64,000 nt of DNA, from the NCBI RefSeq assembly GCF_000612545.2, contig NZ_CP097800.1:5282501-5346500 (forward strand), in the 5' to 3' direction. Made by a program: the position numbers and the translations under genes. The notes beneath the pieces are model-generated. The model was not told where the DNA came from and made no database searches. It saw nothing but the letters and a program-made list of their open reading frames with translations. The DNA is from Streptomyces sp. PCS3-D2 (GTDB lineage Bacteria; Actinomycetota; Actinomycetes; Streptomycetales; Streptomycetaceae). Below are positions 38,129-46,286 of this stretch, in pieces (positions within the stretch are counted from its first letter, which is position 1; each line of letters starts with the position of its first letter).

Positions 38129-39748
38129 GTGTTCAAGGGGAGCATCTACAAAAGGTGCGGCTGCACCACGCCCAAACTGGACGAGGCCGGCGAGCCCATC
38201 CTGAACGCCAAGGGCAACCCCGTCATGCGGGAACTCAAGGACGACTGCCCCCGGCTCAAGAAGCGGGAGAAGGGCCACGGGTCCTGGTACTACTACGTCC
38301 ACCTGCCCGACGACGCCAAAGGCGACCGGCGCCGCCCCCGCAAAGGCGGCTACCTGACCAAAGAGGAGGCCGAGAAGGCCGCCCAGAAGCTGTGGGACGA
38401 GGCGGCCGACGGCGTAGACGTCGAGAACAAGATCACCGTCGCCGAGTTCCTCCGTACCTGGATCGCCAACCGCGCGGACCTCAAGGACACCATGAAGGAG
38501 GAGTACGCCGACGACCTCGAAAAGATCTTCATCCCCGCCTTCGGCCACCGTCTCCTGCGGGAGCTCCGCACCTCGCACGTACAGGCGGTCTTCGCGGACA
38601 TCTGGGCATTCAACGAGGTCAAGGCCGCCAACCAGGTCGCAGCTGATCAAGCTCGCGCCGTCTGCGCCGCAGCCCACGCCGCCTGGAAGGACGCCCCGCG
38701 GCCCCGCCCGCCGGAGCTCCGTGCGGCGTGGAACGCCGCCCGTGCCAACCTGAAAGAAGCCCTCTCCAAGCCTCGCCGCGACACCGGCCCCGGCCGACAG
38801 CTCAAGCTACTCAACACCCTGTCCGGCGCAATGAAGCACGCAGTCAAGACCAAGGTCCTCACCGACAACCCGTGCGAGCACGTCAACCTGCCCAAGTACG
38901 AAGCGCCCGACCCTCTGGTCTGGACTGACGAGCGCGTCGCGCACTGGAGGGCAACCGGCGAGATCCCCGGCCCGGTCATGGTGTGGACCCCGGAGCAGAC
39001 CGGCGAGTTCCTCGATCGCAGCACCGATCACCGCCTCTACCCTGCCTGGCACATGCAGGTCTTCCGGGCACCCCGGCGAGGCGAATCGGCTGGCCTGCGC
39101 TGGACCGAGCTCGACCTCAAGCAGGCCACCGCGACCATCTCCCACACCCTGGTGACCAACCGCAACCACAAGGTCCGCGCGGAATCCCCCAAGAGCCGGG
39201 CGAGCAACCGGACCTTCACCCTCGACAGCAGCACCCTCGCTCTCCACATCGCCCTGCGCGACACCCAGCAGACTGAGAAGGCCCAGTGGCAGGCCAAGTA
39301 CCGCAAGGACCCGAAGAAGTACGAGCCGTACATGGACACCGGGTACGTCTACGTCCAGCCCGACGGCCGGCCGTGGCACCCCGACTCCATGAGCCAGGCG
39401 TTCGCCCGCCACATCAAGCGCCTGGGACTGCCACCGATCCGCCTGCACGACCTCCGCCACTGCGCGGCATCCCTCAGCCTCGCCGCCGGCCTGTCCATGA
39501 AGGCCATCCAGGCACTGCTGGGGCACGCCTCCTACGCGCTCACCGCCAACACGTACACCAGCCTGATGCCGCAATTCGCCCAGGTCGAGGCCGACGCGAC
39601 GGTGGCCGTAGTGCCCCGGAAGAACGCCCCGACCCCGACTCCCGACCCGGAGGGCGGAGACCGCTCAACCGAGCCCTCGGAAGGACAGGCCGGACCGCAG
39701 CTCACCCTGGTACCCACCCCACGAGATGCCGCTCCAGCGGCAGCCTGA
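38129..39748 (+). CDS. int: Tyrosine-type site-specific integrase
   Basis: Codes for 539 aa. GTG 38129 (VFKGSIYKRCGC, the usual family beginning) with a GGGGG box was preferred over ATG 38084, which has no spacing for a ribosome binding site. An N-terminal arm-binding domain is followed by a SAM-like core-binding domain (TVAEFLRTWIANR) with an extra region (residues 180-215) between them. The catalytic domain has 'FRAPRRGESAGLRW', 'LHDLRHCAASLSL' (H-x2-R), 'LGHASYALTANTY' with H and the tyrosine nucleophile. It integrates prophage 1, probably into tRNA-Val. Confidence 0.92.
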   Translation: MFKGSIYKRCGCTTPKLDEAGEPILNAKGNPVMRELKDDCPRLKKREKGHGSWYYYVHLPDDAKGDRRRPRKGGYLTKEEAEKAAQKLWDEAADGVDVENKITVAEFLRTWIANRADLKDTMKEEYADDLEKIFIPAFGHRLLRELRTSHVQAVFADIWAFNEVKAANQVAADQARAVCAAAHAAWKDAPRPRPPELRAAWNAARANLKEALSKPRRDTGPGRQLKLLNTLSGAMKHAVKTKVLTDNPCEHVNLPKYEAPDPLVWTDERVAHWRATGEIPGPVMVWTPEQTGEFLDRSTDHRLYPAWHMQVFRAPRRGESAGLRWTELDLKQATATISHTLVTNRNHKVRAESPKSRASNRTFTLDSSTLALHIALRDTQQTEKAQWQAKYRKDPKKYEPYMDTGYVYVQPDGRPWHPDSMSQAFARHIKRLGLPPIRLHDLRHCAASLSLAAGLSMKAIQALLGHASYALTANTYTSLMPQFAQVEADATVAVVPRKNAPTPTPDPEGGDRSTEPSEGQAGPQLTLVPTPRDAAPAAA

Positions 39749-39757
39749 CTTACCCCT

Positions 39758-39792
39758 CCGCAGGCCCCGCACCGTCCGTGCGGGGCCTGCGG
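39758..39792 (+). terminator. Hairpin terminator of the integrase gene
   Basis: Arms 39758-39772 and 39778-39792 pair perfectly (15 bp) around a 5-nt loop, ten bases after the integrase stop, with CCTTTCCC following. The remainder up to the tRNA fragment (39793-40067) contains no gene I can support. Confidence 0.85.
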
Positions 39793-40067
39793 CCTTTCCC
39801 ACCTGGGACATCTGGGTACGCCCTGGGGACAGGCTGGGGACAAGGCCCCTCCTGGGGACACCACGGGGACAGAAGGGCGAGGACGGATAAGGGCAGACGA
39901 GGTCACATGAGGTGAGGCAGGGACCGCGCCTGAGCCCCAGGTCCGGCAGCGTTACCTGCCTCTGACCTGGGAAGACGCCGCCTCAATCAGCCGGAGCCCG
40001 TATCCCGCAAGGGCTGAACGCCGTTCCGGCCACCTCCGGCAGCGGAGCCGCAACTCGCCCGTCCGAG

Positions 40068-40115
40068 GCTCTTACAAAGCAGATGTCGGCGGTTCGAAAC
40101 CGTCCGCGCCCACCA
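40068..40115 (+). other. tRNA-Val(UAC) 3' half, attachment site of prophage 1
   Basis: From the anticodon loop (CTTACAA, anticodon UAC) to the encoded CCA, the sequence is a proper tRNA 3' half: anticodon stem AGCAG, variable loop, T-arm GGCGG-TTCGAAA-CCGTC, acceptor strand CGCGCCC, discriminator A and CCA. The matching 5' half (acceptor strand GGGCGCG and D-arm) is missing upstream. This is what integration into the 3' end of a tRNA gene leaves at the far end of the element. It follows the integrase gene directly, so I take it as the right attachment site. Confidence 0.8.
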
Positions 40116-40147
40116 AGACCTAACCGGCAGGTCAAAGCCGGTACAGG

Positions 40148-40176
40148 GGCCCTCCGTTCAATTCGAACGGAGGGCC
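40148..40176 (+). terminator. tRNA terminator hairpin
   Basis: GGCCCTCCGTTC (40148-40159) pairs with GAACGGAGGGCC (40165-40176) over a 5-nt loop, followed by TTCCTC. It lies 33 bases after the CCA of the tRNA fragment, as expected for the original terminator of the host tRNA gene. Confidence 0.8.
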
Positions 40177-40189
40177 TTCCTCATGCCCG

Positions 40190-40210
40190 GATGCCACATA
40201 GATGCCACAT
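40190..40210 (+). repeat. Direct repeat GATGCCACAT, two copies
   Basis: GATGCCACAT occurs at 40190-40199 and 40201-40210, directly after the tRNA terminator. Short repeats beside an attachment core can be arm-type integrase sites. If so, the DNA right of the core would also be phage-derived. Two more hairpins follow: a perfect 13-bp stem at 40381-40393/40401-40413 and an interrupted stem at 40430-40459. No gene is visible between 40116 and 40668. Confidence 0.5.
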
Positions 40211-40668
40211 CCCCCCGGGGAGGCTCCTCTGCCATCACCCAAACGGGGGGTCACAACTGGCACATCATCGGGTTAGAGTGCAGGCCGAGAGCAGGGCCGG
40301 CGCTTCTCCCCATGCGCGCCAGATTCACGCTGCTCCACACCTGGGGTGTTCGGGCGGGGAGGCCCGACCTCCGGGACAAGGAACCCCCCGTCGTCTATGT
40401 CGACGGGGGGTTCTGTCGTACACGCTAAACCGCCCGGCCCCTTTCTGGGGACCGGGCGGCTGCCTCGGCCGAAACCGAGACCGGGGCGAAGGGCGGGCGG
40501 ATTCACGTACGCCGGCCGCTCCGTCCCGCTCACCCTGATCGCGCGAGGCGCGGGGGCGAGTCAGGGGTGCATATATGCATGGGGCGCAGATGCCCCGAGC
40601 CCTCCATGATCACGCAATGTAGGATTTGGCCAACTGACTTTCGATCATGGCTGCCCCAGCGTGGACAG

Positions 40669-40908
40669 GTGCCGCGCTCCGCCCCACCCGACGACGACAT
40701 CCTTGCCCGTCGAAGACGCATCGCGCTCCAGATCCGGGCCGCGCGCGAGTACCGGAACTTCACTCAGGAGCGGCTCGCCAACGCCATGGGCATGGACCGG
40801 CCGTCGTACACCCTGCTGGAGCAGGGCAAGGTCAGCCCTCGCCTGGACACCCTGCTGCGGATCTCTGACGCGCTCGGGATGCCGCTGTCGGAGCTGGTCA
40901 GGGAGTAG
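40669..40908 (+). CDS. Small XRE-family HTH protein
   Basis: Codes for 79 aa from GTG 40669; an ATG at 40606 is possible but lacks a good ribosome binding site. It is almost only an XRE HTH: 'RRRRIALQIRAAREYRNFTQ', 'LANAMGMDRPSYTLLEQG' and 'RISDALGMPLSELV'. Small Cro-like proteins of this kind regulate phage or host genes. It lies between the attachment site of prophage 1 and the small genes at 41-43 kb, which run the other way. Confidence 0.7.
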   Translation: MPRSAPPDDDILARRRRIALQIRAAREYRNFTQERLANAMGMDRPSYTLLEQGKVSPRLDTLLRISDALGMPLSELVRE

Positions 40909-41070
40909 GGCCTCGGTGGGCCGCAGATAAGATCCGCGTCAGGTGCATGGTGCAACCATACGGATTACGCGGCTAAACGGAAGACTCAATTCCGCATCGA
41001 ATCTGCGAGACCCCTTGCCAGGTGGCCCCGGCCGGAGGGGGGGGCAACCGGCCGGGGCGGTTTCCGCTCG

Positions 41071-41322
41071 TCAGGCTGAGGTGTGCTCGCGGTCGCTGGA
41101 TCCACCGCCGCGGCACGCGAGGCACGGCTGGCTATACACGACCTGGTACTGGCCGTCTACGAGGATGGTCCGTGCGAGACCCCGACACGCGCCGCACCCG
41201 GCGGTAGCCACGTCTCTGCGACGGGATACCGCACCCTTACGGCGCAGCTCCTGCAGGTGATTGATCAACGGACCGTAGTCGGGGCGTTCCTGCGCGCTCA
41301 TGCCCGTCAGCCTAGCGAGCAT
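41071..41322 (-). CDS. Small zinc-ribbon protein
   Basis: Codes for 83 aa from ATG 41322, two bases after the preceding stop; ATG 41301 is an alternative. Two C-x2-C pairs (GCGACRG and PCLACRGG) bracket a beta hairpin (TILVDGQYQVVYSQ), as in small zinc ribbons. It is the last gene of a leftward four-gene group. No further function can be seen. Confidence 0.6.
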   Translation of the reverse strand: MLARLTGMSAQERPDYGPLINHLQELRRKGAVSRRRDVATAGCGACRGLARTILVDGQYQVVYSQPCLACRGGGSSDREHTSA

Positions 41323-41324
41323 GT

Positions 41325-41810
41325 CTAGTTGGGGTGGTCCGCGCGGCAGTTCGCCTCGCAGTTCCCGTCGGCGCAGCCGTTGTCGTGCTGGCAGGTGGCA
41401 GCGACGGGGATCCCCTCCAGTGGGGCGGTCCACAGCTCCATGTCGACCTCGAAGCCAGCCGTGCGGATCCGGTCGATGGTGTGGTCGAGCGCGCCCGGCT
41501 GGTACCGGGTGGGGTCGGGCAGCTCGGGGACGTGGTGCACGAACCGGCCGAGGCGTGTGCACAGCTGGGCGTACACGATGGTGTGCAGGATGAGCGCGTG
41601 CCATCCCTCGTCGACGACCCGGGACGGGCGCATGCCGCCGGGGAACTGGGCGGCGGCCGCGACGAACTTCAGCCCCTCCTCGGTGATCCGGTCGGCGTCG
41701 GCGCTGGACATGTCGGGGTTGTTGCTGGCGACGGTCGCGGCGACGGCCTCGAACTCGGTCTCGGAGATGAGGGCGCGGGCGCTGCGGGTGCGAGGGGTGG
41801 CGAGCGTCAT
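41325..41810 (-). CDS. Glycine-rich-domain-like protein
   Basis: Codes for 161 aa from ATG 41810 with a near-perfect GGAGGAACC before it. The core 'DEGWHALILHTIVYAQLC' and 'RFVHHVPELPDPTRYQPG' resembles the glycine-rich-domain/DUF1399 type family of actinobacteria. The C-terminus adds a cysteine-rich tail (CQHDNGCADGNCEANC), which could bind metal. Function unknown. It lies in a leftward set whose genes overlap or nearly touch, typical of Streptomyces chromosomal regulator-linked small genes. Confidence 0.6.
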   Translation of the reverse strand: MTLATPRTRSARALISETEFEAVAATVASNNPDMSSADADRITEEGLKFVAAAAQFPGGMRPSRVVDEGWHALILHTIVYAQLCTRLGRFVHHVPELPDPTRYQPGALDHTIDRIRTAGFEVDMELWTAPLEGIPVAATCQHDNGCADGNCEANCRADHPN

Positions 41811-41925
41811 GGTTCCTCCGGAGTGAGAGGGTGGGGGCGGAGTGTCGGGTCCGGTGCTGCACGGGGGCGGTACGGGCGTGGACATGGCTGTCCCCTTCGC
41901 GTCGCAAATGCGGGATACGGGATGG

Positions 41926-42081
41926 TCAGGTGATGCCGTGGCGGCCGCCGCGCGGGCAGCCCTTCGCGTGGACGACGGCGCCGCCCTCGGGGCCGCCGAG
42001 CGGCAGCGGTCGCGCGCCGCACGAGCAGGGCCGCGGCGGCTGCTGGGCCGCCCGCTGGTAGGTGACCTCGTTGGTCGTCAC
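41926..42081 (-). CDS. Small cysteine-containing protein (51 aa)
   Basis: Codes for 51 aa from GTG 42081, in GTGA overlap with the preceding stop. Contains 'PCSCGARPLP' and 'VHAKGCPRGGRHG', a possible single metal site. Coupling to its neighbour is the main support. The gap 41811-41925 shows no gene. Confidence 0.5.
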   Translation of the reverse strand: MTTNEVTYQRAAQQPPRPCSCGARPLPLGGPEGGAVVHAKGCPRGGRHGIT

Positions 42082-42302
42082 CGGATGGCCTGGATGTTCG
42101 CGATGGCCGTGGACAGTTCGCGGCCGCCGCCGACCGGCCGGATGTAGGCGATCTCCGCCCAGTGCTCCGGCTGGCCGGCCCCGGCCGCGTTCTCCACCAG
42201 CACGGCCATCAGCGTGCCCTCGGTGCCGGACGCGATGTCGCGTACCGGCTTGCGGAGGAGCGGGTGCGGGATCTCTGTGTGCGCGTCTTGCGGGGTGGCC
42301 AT
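42078..42302 (-). CDS. Small protein of unknown function (74 aa)
   Basis: Codes for 74 aa from ATG 42302. Beta-rich centre (GTEGTLMAVLVENAAG, HWAEIAYIRPVGGGREL) and an end 'AIANIQAI'. Proteins of this look often sit next to XRE-TPR regulators in Streptomyces, but I know no function. It is followed directly by the coupled 51-aa gene. Confidence 0.55.
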   Translation of the reverse strand: MATPQDAHTEIPHPLLRKPVRDIASGTEGTLMAVLVENAAGAGQPEHWAEIAYIRPVGGGRELSTAIANIQAIR

Positions 42303-42358
42303 GGCGGGGCTCCCTACCGTCGTCAGCGGGTGGTGAGACGAGTGTGGGAGCACGACAA

Positions 42359-42394
42359 GGCCCTGGCTGACACACACATGTGTCAGCCAGGGCC
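42359..42394 (-). terminator. Hairpin terminator, 16-bp perfect stem
   Basis: Arms 42359-42374 and 42379-42394 pair perfectly over a 4-nt loop, 16 bases after the stop of the XRE-TPR gene on the leftward strand. It separates that gene from the small genes downstream. Confidence 0.85.
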
Positions 42395-42410
42395 AGAGAT
42401 TGACGGAGCG

Positions 42411-43595
42411 TTAGGCCCCGAGCCAGGAGCCGTATGAAAGGAACGAGTCCGGGAGGAGGCGGCGGGCGGCCTCCAGCCCCGCGTACGTCTCCCGCACCGT
42501 CTGGTGATAGCGGGCCTGCTGCGGCGCGGCCTTGCGGGCCCTCAGCAGGTTCTGGAAGGAATCGTCGAGGTCACCCGTCCACATCTGCGCGCGCGCCAGC
42601 TCCGCGTAGTGGTGGCTCCTGCGGGACTTCGGCCAGTCCTTCGGGATCGTCACCCCCCGCCCGGCCTGCGCCGCCTGCCCGTACTCGTCCAGCTCGGCCA
42701 GCACGCTGACCCGGTGCACCTGGACGTTGGTCGGGCCGAACGCCAGCCAGTGCGTGCTCACCGCCTCGCCGGTCCCGGCCGCGATCCGCTCCGCCTCATC
42801 CAGGTGCCCGTCTGCGCGGCCGCGATTCTTCGACCGGCCGGCCATCACTGCGGCGCCGAGGTGCAGCTGCCCGGTGACGACCTCCCGCTCCCGGGACGGG
42901 TCCGCCTGCGCGAGGGTGCGCAGGCCGAGCTGGACGAGGCGCTCGCCGGTGCGGTACTCGCCTTCGCGGAGATACGTCAAGGCGCGCATGTAGCGGTACA
43001 TGCCGCCGACCACTGCGTCCGACCCGCGCTCGGCGGCCCAGTCCATGCGGGCCAAGCTGAGTGCGGCCAAGTCGTAGAACCCGAGCTTGGAGGCGACGTC
43101 GTACGCCGTGCGGTACAGGCTGGCGAGGAGGAGCCAGGCGTCCCGGCCGGGCGCCGTGTGCGCGGCCGTGGTCGCTTCCTGGATGACGCTCGGGAGTTGG
43201 GCGGCGACCTGCTTGATCTCGCCCGCGCGGACGGCGACGAGGAAGGCCTCGGCGTCGTCTGCGAGGAGCTGGTGCGGGCGAGGGTGGATCTCTGGGTCCG
43301 GGCCGAGGTCGTATACGTCCAGGGCCTGGCGGATGGGCCTTATCAGCACGTCGAGTTGGTCGGCGCGCAGCTCGGCGGTGTATGGCTGGCCGGTGACGGT
43401 ACCGATGTCCACGCGGAGTGCGCGGGCGAGGCAGGCTACGACGTAGGGGGTGGCGGGGCGTTCTTTGCGTTCGATCTTTGTGAGCAGGCTGGCGGAGATT
43501 CCGGCCAGGTCTGCGAGGGCTGTCTGAGTGAGGTGGCGTTCGAGGCGCAGGCGCTTGATGCGTGCGCCGGTGTGGTCGTGCGGTAGAGAGTGCAT
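42411..43595 (-). CDS. XRE regulator with TPR-like C-terminus
   Basis: Codes for 394 aa from ATG 43595. Residues 8-75 are an XRE HTH (GARIKRLRLERHLTQTALAD, LAGISASLLTKIERKERPAT). The rest is all helical with repeated TPR-like units (WLLLASLYRTAYDVASKLG, ALTYLREGEYRTGERLVQLG). Such proteins are common in Streptomyces and may sense peptides or other ligands. A GTTCAG-N9-CTGAAC dyad lies just upstream of its start. It may be a host gene or a regulator of prophage 2. Confidence 0.8.
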   Translation of the reverse strand: MHSLPHDHTGARIKRLRLERHLTQTALADLAGISASLLTKIERKERPATPYVVACLARALRVDIGTVTGQPYTAELRADQLDVLIRPIRQALDVYDLGPDPEIHPRPHQLLADDAEAFLVAVRAGEIKQVAAQLPSVIQEATTAAHTAPGRDAWLLLASLYRTAYDVASKLGFYDLAALSLARMDWAAERGSDAVVGGMYRYMRALTYLREGEYRTGERLVQLGLRTLAQADPSREREVVTGQLHLGAAVMAGRSKNRGRADGHLDEAERIAAGTGEAVSTHWLAFGPTNVQVHRVSVLAELDEYGQAAQAGRGVTIPKDWPKSRRSHHYAELARAQMWTGDLDDSFQNLLRARKAAPQQARYHQTVRETYAGLEAARRLLPDSFLSYGSWLGA

Positions 43596-43604
43596 ACTGG
43601 CTCC

Positions 43605-43627
43605 CGTTCAGACTCGACACCTGAACG
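43605..43627. promoter_or_regulatory. CGTTCAG inverted repeat upstream of XRE-TPR gene
   Basis: CGTTCAG (43605-43611) and CTGAACG (43621-43627) are separated by 9 bp, ten bases before the XRE-TPR start codon. The position suggests autoregulation. The half-site is the same as in the cluster at 4104-4179. Confidence 0.55.
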
Positions 43628-43647
43628 ATAGCTGGACACGCAGAAAT

Positions 43648-43681
43648 CGCCCCCTCCCGGCCCGAAGGCCGAGAGGGGGCG
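43648..43681 (-). terminator. Terminator of the prophage 2 late operon
   Basis: Arms 43648-43662 and 43667-43681 form a 15-bp stem with one mismatch and a CGAA tetraloop, seven bases after the stop of the fibre gene on the leftward strand, followed by ATTTCTG. It marks the end of the late operon. Confidence 0.8.
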
Positions 43682-43687
43682 CTGTGT

Positions 43688-45793
43688 TCAGGCCGCGAGT
43701 TCTTGGATTGCCGAGACCACCCGCGAAGCGAGGTACTTGTGCCCCGCGTCCGTGGGGTGGGTCGCGTCCGTCCCGATATAGAGGTCGGCATTCCCCGACC
43801 CGGTGGGCGCGCCGACCCGGCCGGTGCCGGTGACCCACGGCCCGTGCGTCGCCACGAGCGCCCCGGCAGCGTCGTACACCGCTCCCGTGATGGGGGAGAT
43901 GAACGGCAGGCCCGCAGCGGCCGCGGCCAGCCGGAGTGTCTCGTCCGTGGTTGTCAGCGAGGCTCCCGGTGAGCCGGTCGGAGCCCAGCAGCCGAGGATG
44001 TAGATCCGCGCCGCCGGTAGCCCGGCGGTCACCGCGCTGTACAGGCTGGCCGCGGCCGCCGAGATGGCCGGCTGGCTGCCGGCGGAGTCGTTGTACCCGG
44101 CGAAGATCAGCAACGTGTCCGGGTTGTGCGGGATCACGTCGATCGGCGCGCGCGTGCCCAGCGTGGCCGTGGACCCGGCGGTGATGTAGCCGGTGGAGCC
44201 GAGCGCCTCGTTCCAGGCGTCCGTGTACCCGAGTGCGCGGGCCGCCCGCGGGAAGAAGGTGCCCGCGCCGCCGGCGGTATTCATGCTGGAGCCGCCCGGG
44301 ATGGAGTCCCCGAGCACCATGATCCGGCCGGACGGGGCCGGCGGTTTCCACATCGTCGCACCGGGCGGGAGGAAGATCCCGCCGAACGGGGCCACGCTGA
44401 AGTCCAGCCGGATCACGCGCGGCTGCGCGGCGCCCAGCGTCACGGTCAGCATGTGCGTGTTGCCGGGCGTTGTCCCGCCGAGGGACTGCATCAGGTCCGT
44501 CATGCGGCGGCCGTCCACCCACAGCCGGTAGGAGCCGCCGGTCTGCCAGTTGAATCGGAGCTGGAACGCGGTGGCGTCCGTGCCGAACTCCACCGACCAG
44601 ATCGACTGACTCGACGACAGGACGCCGCGGGTGTTCGGGTAGCGGGTCGTCGGCAGGACGTAGGTGCTGTCGGGTGTGCCCGAACCGATCTGGAACCCCC
44701 CAGCCCCCAGATACGAGAACGGGCCCGTCACATCGCTGCCCGACAGCGCCACTCCGGGCGGCGCGTACTTGACGTACCCGGACGCTGGCGTCGACGTCTG
44801 CGCCACGCTGATCGCCGACGGGGCTGGTGCGGGCCCCATGTTCGTCAGCGTCATCCGCCACGGATAGCCGGAGTACGCGTACACCCGGCCGGCGCCGGTG
44901 CCCTGGTTGACGAGTGCGATCGTCGCCTGCCCGCCGGCGAGGTGGCTGGCGGCCACCGTGAACGTGCCGCCACTGGTCGCCTTCCCGAACGAGGTGGACG
45001 GGTAGAACTCCGGCGCGCCCTCCGCGAGCGGCGACGACGTCCCAGACGCCCCGTACTGGGCGATGGCGCCTGCGGAGTCGAGGAGCGCCAGGTCGAGGTA
45101 CCTCGTGCCGCTGTAGAGCATGCCGAGGTCTACGCGGATCCGGTCCCCGGGCTCGGCCGGGATGCTGCACTTGAGTTGGGTGCCGACGCTCGTCGCCGCG
45201 ATCGTCCACGATGCGGCGCTGGCCAGGTCCTGTACCGCGCCGTCGGAGATCCGGACCTCTGCGGTACGGCTCGGGGCGCCGTCCGCTCCCGCCAGGCCCT
45301 GGAGACCCTGCGCGCCGTCCGCGCCCGCGGGCCCGGCCGCTCCGGTCTCTCCGGCAGGGCCAGTTTCGCCCTGCGGGCCGGTCGCCCCGTCCGCGCCGTC
45401 GGCGCCTGCCGGTCCGGCCGGACCCTCGGGGCCGCGCAGGTAGGTGACGTTCCCGGGGTCGGTCTGGATCAGGTCGGTGATGGGGACAGGGCTCCCGTCG
45501 CCGTAGGGCAGCAGGAAGTGGAGCACCTTGACGATGACGCCCTGGTGGTACTCCTCGTAGCGCCACAGGCGGCCGGTTGCCGGCTCGATGGTGGTGTCGT
45601 CGGTGGTGACTAGCTCGGCGGACCAGGCGCCGTTGGTGATGGTCTGTTCCTCGCCCGGCGAGGCGAGGATGGTGTCTCCGTCGGTGTCGGTCCAGCGGGC
45701 CGGGTAGGGGGCCAGGACGACCCGCCGGATCCCTGACGACGCCCCGATGATCTGGCTGCCGACCAGCCCGGTCACGGTACGGGTGGTGGGCAT
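43688..45793 (-). CDS. Collagen-like fibre protein with C-terminal SGNH hydrolase
   Basis: Codes for 701 aa. Residues of about 1-117 are a structural N-terminus. About 118-170 is a collagen-like run of G-x-y triplets (GPEGPAGPAG, GADGADGATG), then a beta-rich region. The last 220 residues are an SGNH/GDSL hydrolase: block I 'IMVLGDSIPGGSS', block III 'FAGYNDSAGS' and block V 'DATHPTDAGHKYL'. A fibre that ends in an esterase could remove acyl groups from the cell surface during adsorption. As the last gene after the lysis genes, it might instead help release. Confidence 0.85.
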   Translation of the reverse strand: MPTTRTVTGLVGSQIIGASSGIRRVVLAPYPARWTDTDGDTILASPGEEQTITNGAWSAELVTTDDTTIEPATGRLWRYEEYHQGVIVKVLHFLLPYGDGSPVPITDLIQTDPGNVTYLRGPEGPAGPAGADGADGATGPQGETGPAGETGAAGPAGADGAQGLQGLAGADGAPSRTAEVRISDGAVQDLASAASWTIAATSVGTQLKCSIPAEPGDRIRVDLGMLYSGTRYLDLALLDSAGAIAQYGASGTSSPLAEGAPEFYPSTSFGKATSGGTFTVAASHLAGGQATIALVNQGTGAGRVYAYSGYPWRMTLTNMGPAPAPSAISVAQTSTPASGYVKYAPPGVALSGSDVTGPFSYLGAGGFQIGSGTPDSTYVLPTTRYPNTRGVLSSSQSIWSVEFGTDATAFQLRFNWQTGGSYRLWVDGRRMTDLMQSLGGTTPGNTHMLTVTLGAAQPRVIRLDFSVAPFGGIFLPPGATMWKPPAPSGRIMVLGDSIPGGSSMNTAGGAGTFFPRAARALGYTDAWNEALGSTGYITAGSTATLGTRAPIDVIPHNPDTLLIFAGYNDSAGSQPAISAAAASLYSAVTAGLPAARIYILGCWAPTGSPGASLTTTDETLRLAAAAAGLPFISPITGAVYDAAGALVATHGPWVTGTGRVGAPTGSGNADLYIGTDATHPTDAGHKYLASRVVSAIQELAA

Positions 45794-45802
45794 GCGGTGC
45801 TC

Positions 45803-46048
45803 CTATCGGCCGAAGAGGGTGTAGAGGAGCGAGCCGACGCCTGCCAGGGTGGCGATGGTGGCCAGGGGCCAGCGGTTCCGCTCGAGGGCGTCCAGCCGCG
45901 TCTCATGGTCGGCGAGCTGCTTGTCCGTTTGGTCACTCCGCTGGACGAGGAGCGCCAGGGCCCCGTCGACCCGGGCGAACCCGGTGTCGACGGACCCTCG
46001 CAACTTGGCGATTTCGGTGGCCACGTGCTGCGACTCGGAGGGCGTCAT
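45803..46048 (-). CDS. Coiled-coil protein with C-terminal membrane span
   Basis: Codes for 81 aa. An amphipathic coiled coil (GSVDTGFARVDGALALLVQR, DKQLADHETRLDALERN) ends in one membrane span (LATIATLAGVGSLLYTLF), like XhlA-type or other tail-anchored holin partners. It overlaps the holin candidate by 4 bp, which supports a lysis role. Confidence 0.65.
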   Translation of the reverse strand: MTPSESQHVATEIAKLRGSVDTGFARVDGALALLVQRSDQTDKQLADHETRLDALERNRWPLATIATLAGVGSLLYTLFGR

Positions 46049-46272
46049 GCCGCGTCGTCCGGGTCGGCGGTGCGCAGCCAGCCCGGGAGGAGCTGCTGCA
46101 CGCTGGGGAGGGCCATGACGCGGGCGAGTCCGCCGGCCACGGCCAGGGCGCCGGCGACCCAGGGGAGGGCCTCGGGGATGCCGGAGGCGTCCACGATCGC
46201 GGGCAGCGCGACGGCCAGGCCGAGCCCGGTCTGCAGCATGGTGCGGGCGGTGCGCTTGGTGGTGTCCTTCAT
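46045..46272 (-). CDS. Holin candidate
   Basis: Codes for 75 aa from ATG 46272. Two hydrophobic segments (MLQTGLGLAVALPAIVDAS and VAGALAVAGGLARVMAL) are separated by a short loop, with charged ends, as in small phage holins. It follows the endolysin gene directly, with 14 bp between. Confidence 0.7.
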   Translation of the reverse strand: MKDTTKRTARTMLQTGLGLAVALPAIVDASGIPEALPWVAGALAVAGGLARVMALPSVQQLLPGWLRTADPDDAA

Positions 46273-46286
46273 GGCGGGTCTCCTGG

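Noticed and set aside
40068-40115. Calling a complete tRNA gene next to the integrase
   Set aside because: The 5' acceptor strand and D-arm are missing; only the part from the anticodon arm to CCA matches.
43608-45566. A 652-codon leftward frame overlapping the fibre gene
   Set aside because: It is made of arginine- and glycine-rich low-complexity sequence with no domain, while the overlapping frame encodes collagen repeats and an SGNH hydrolase.
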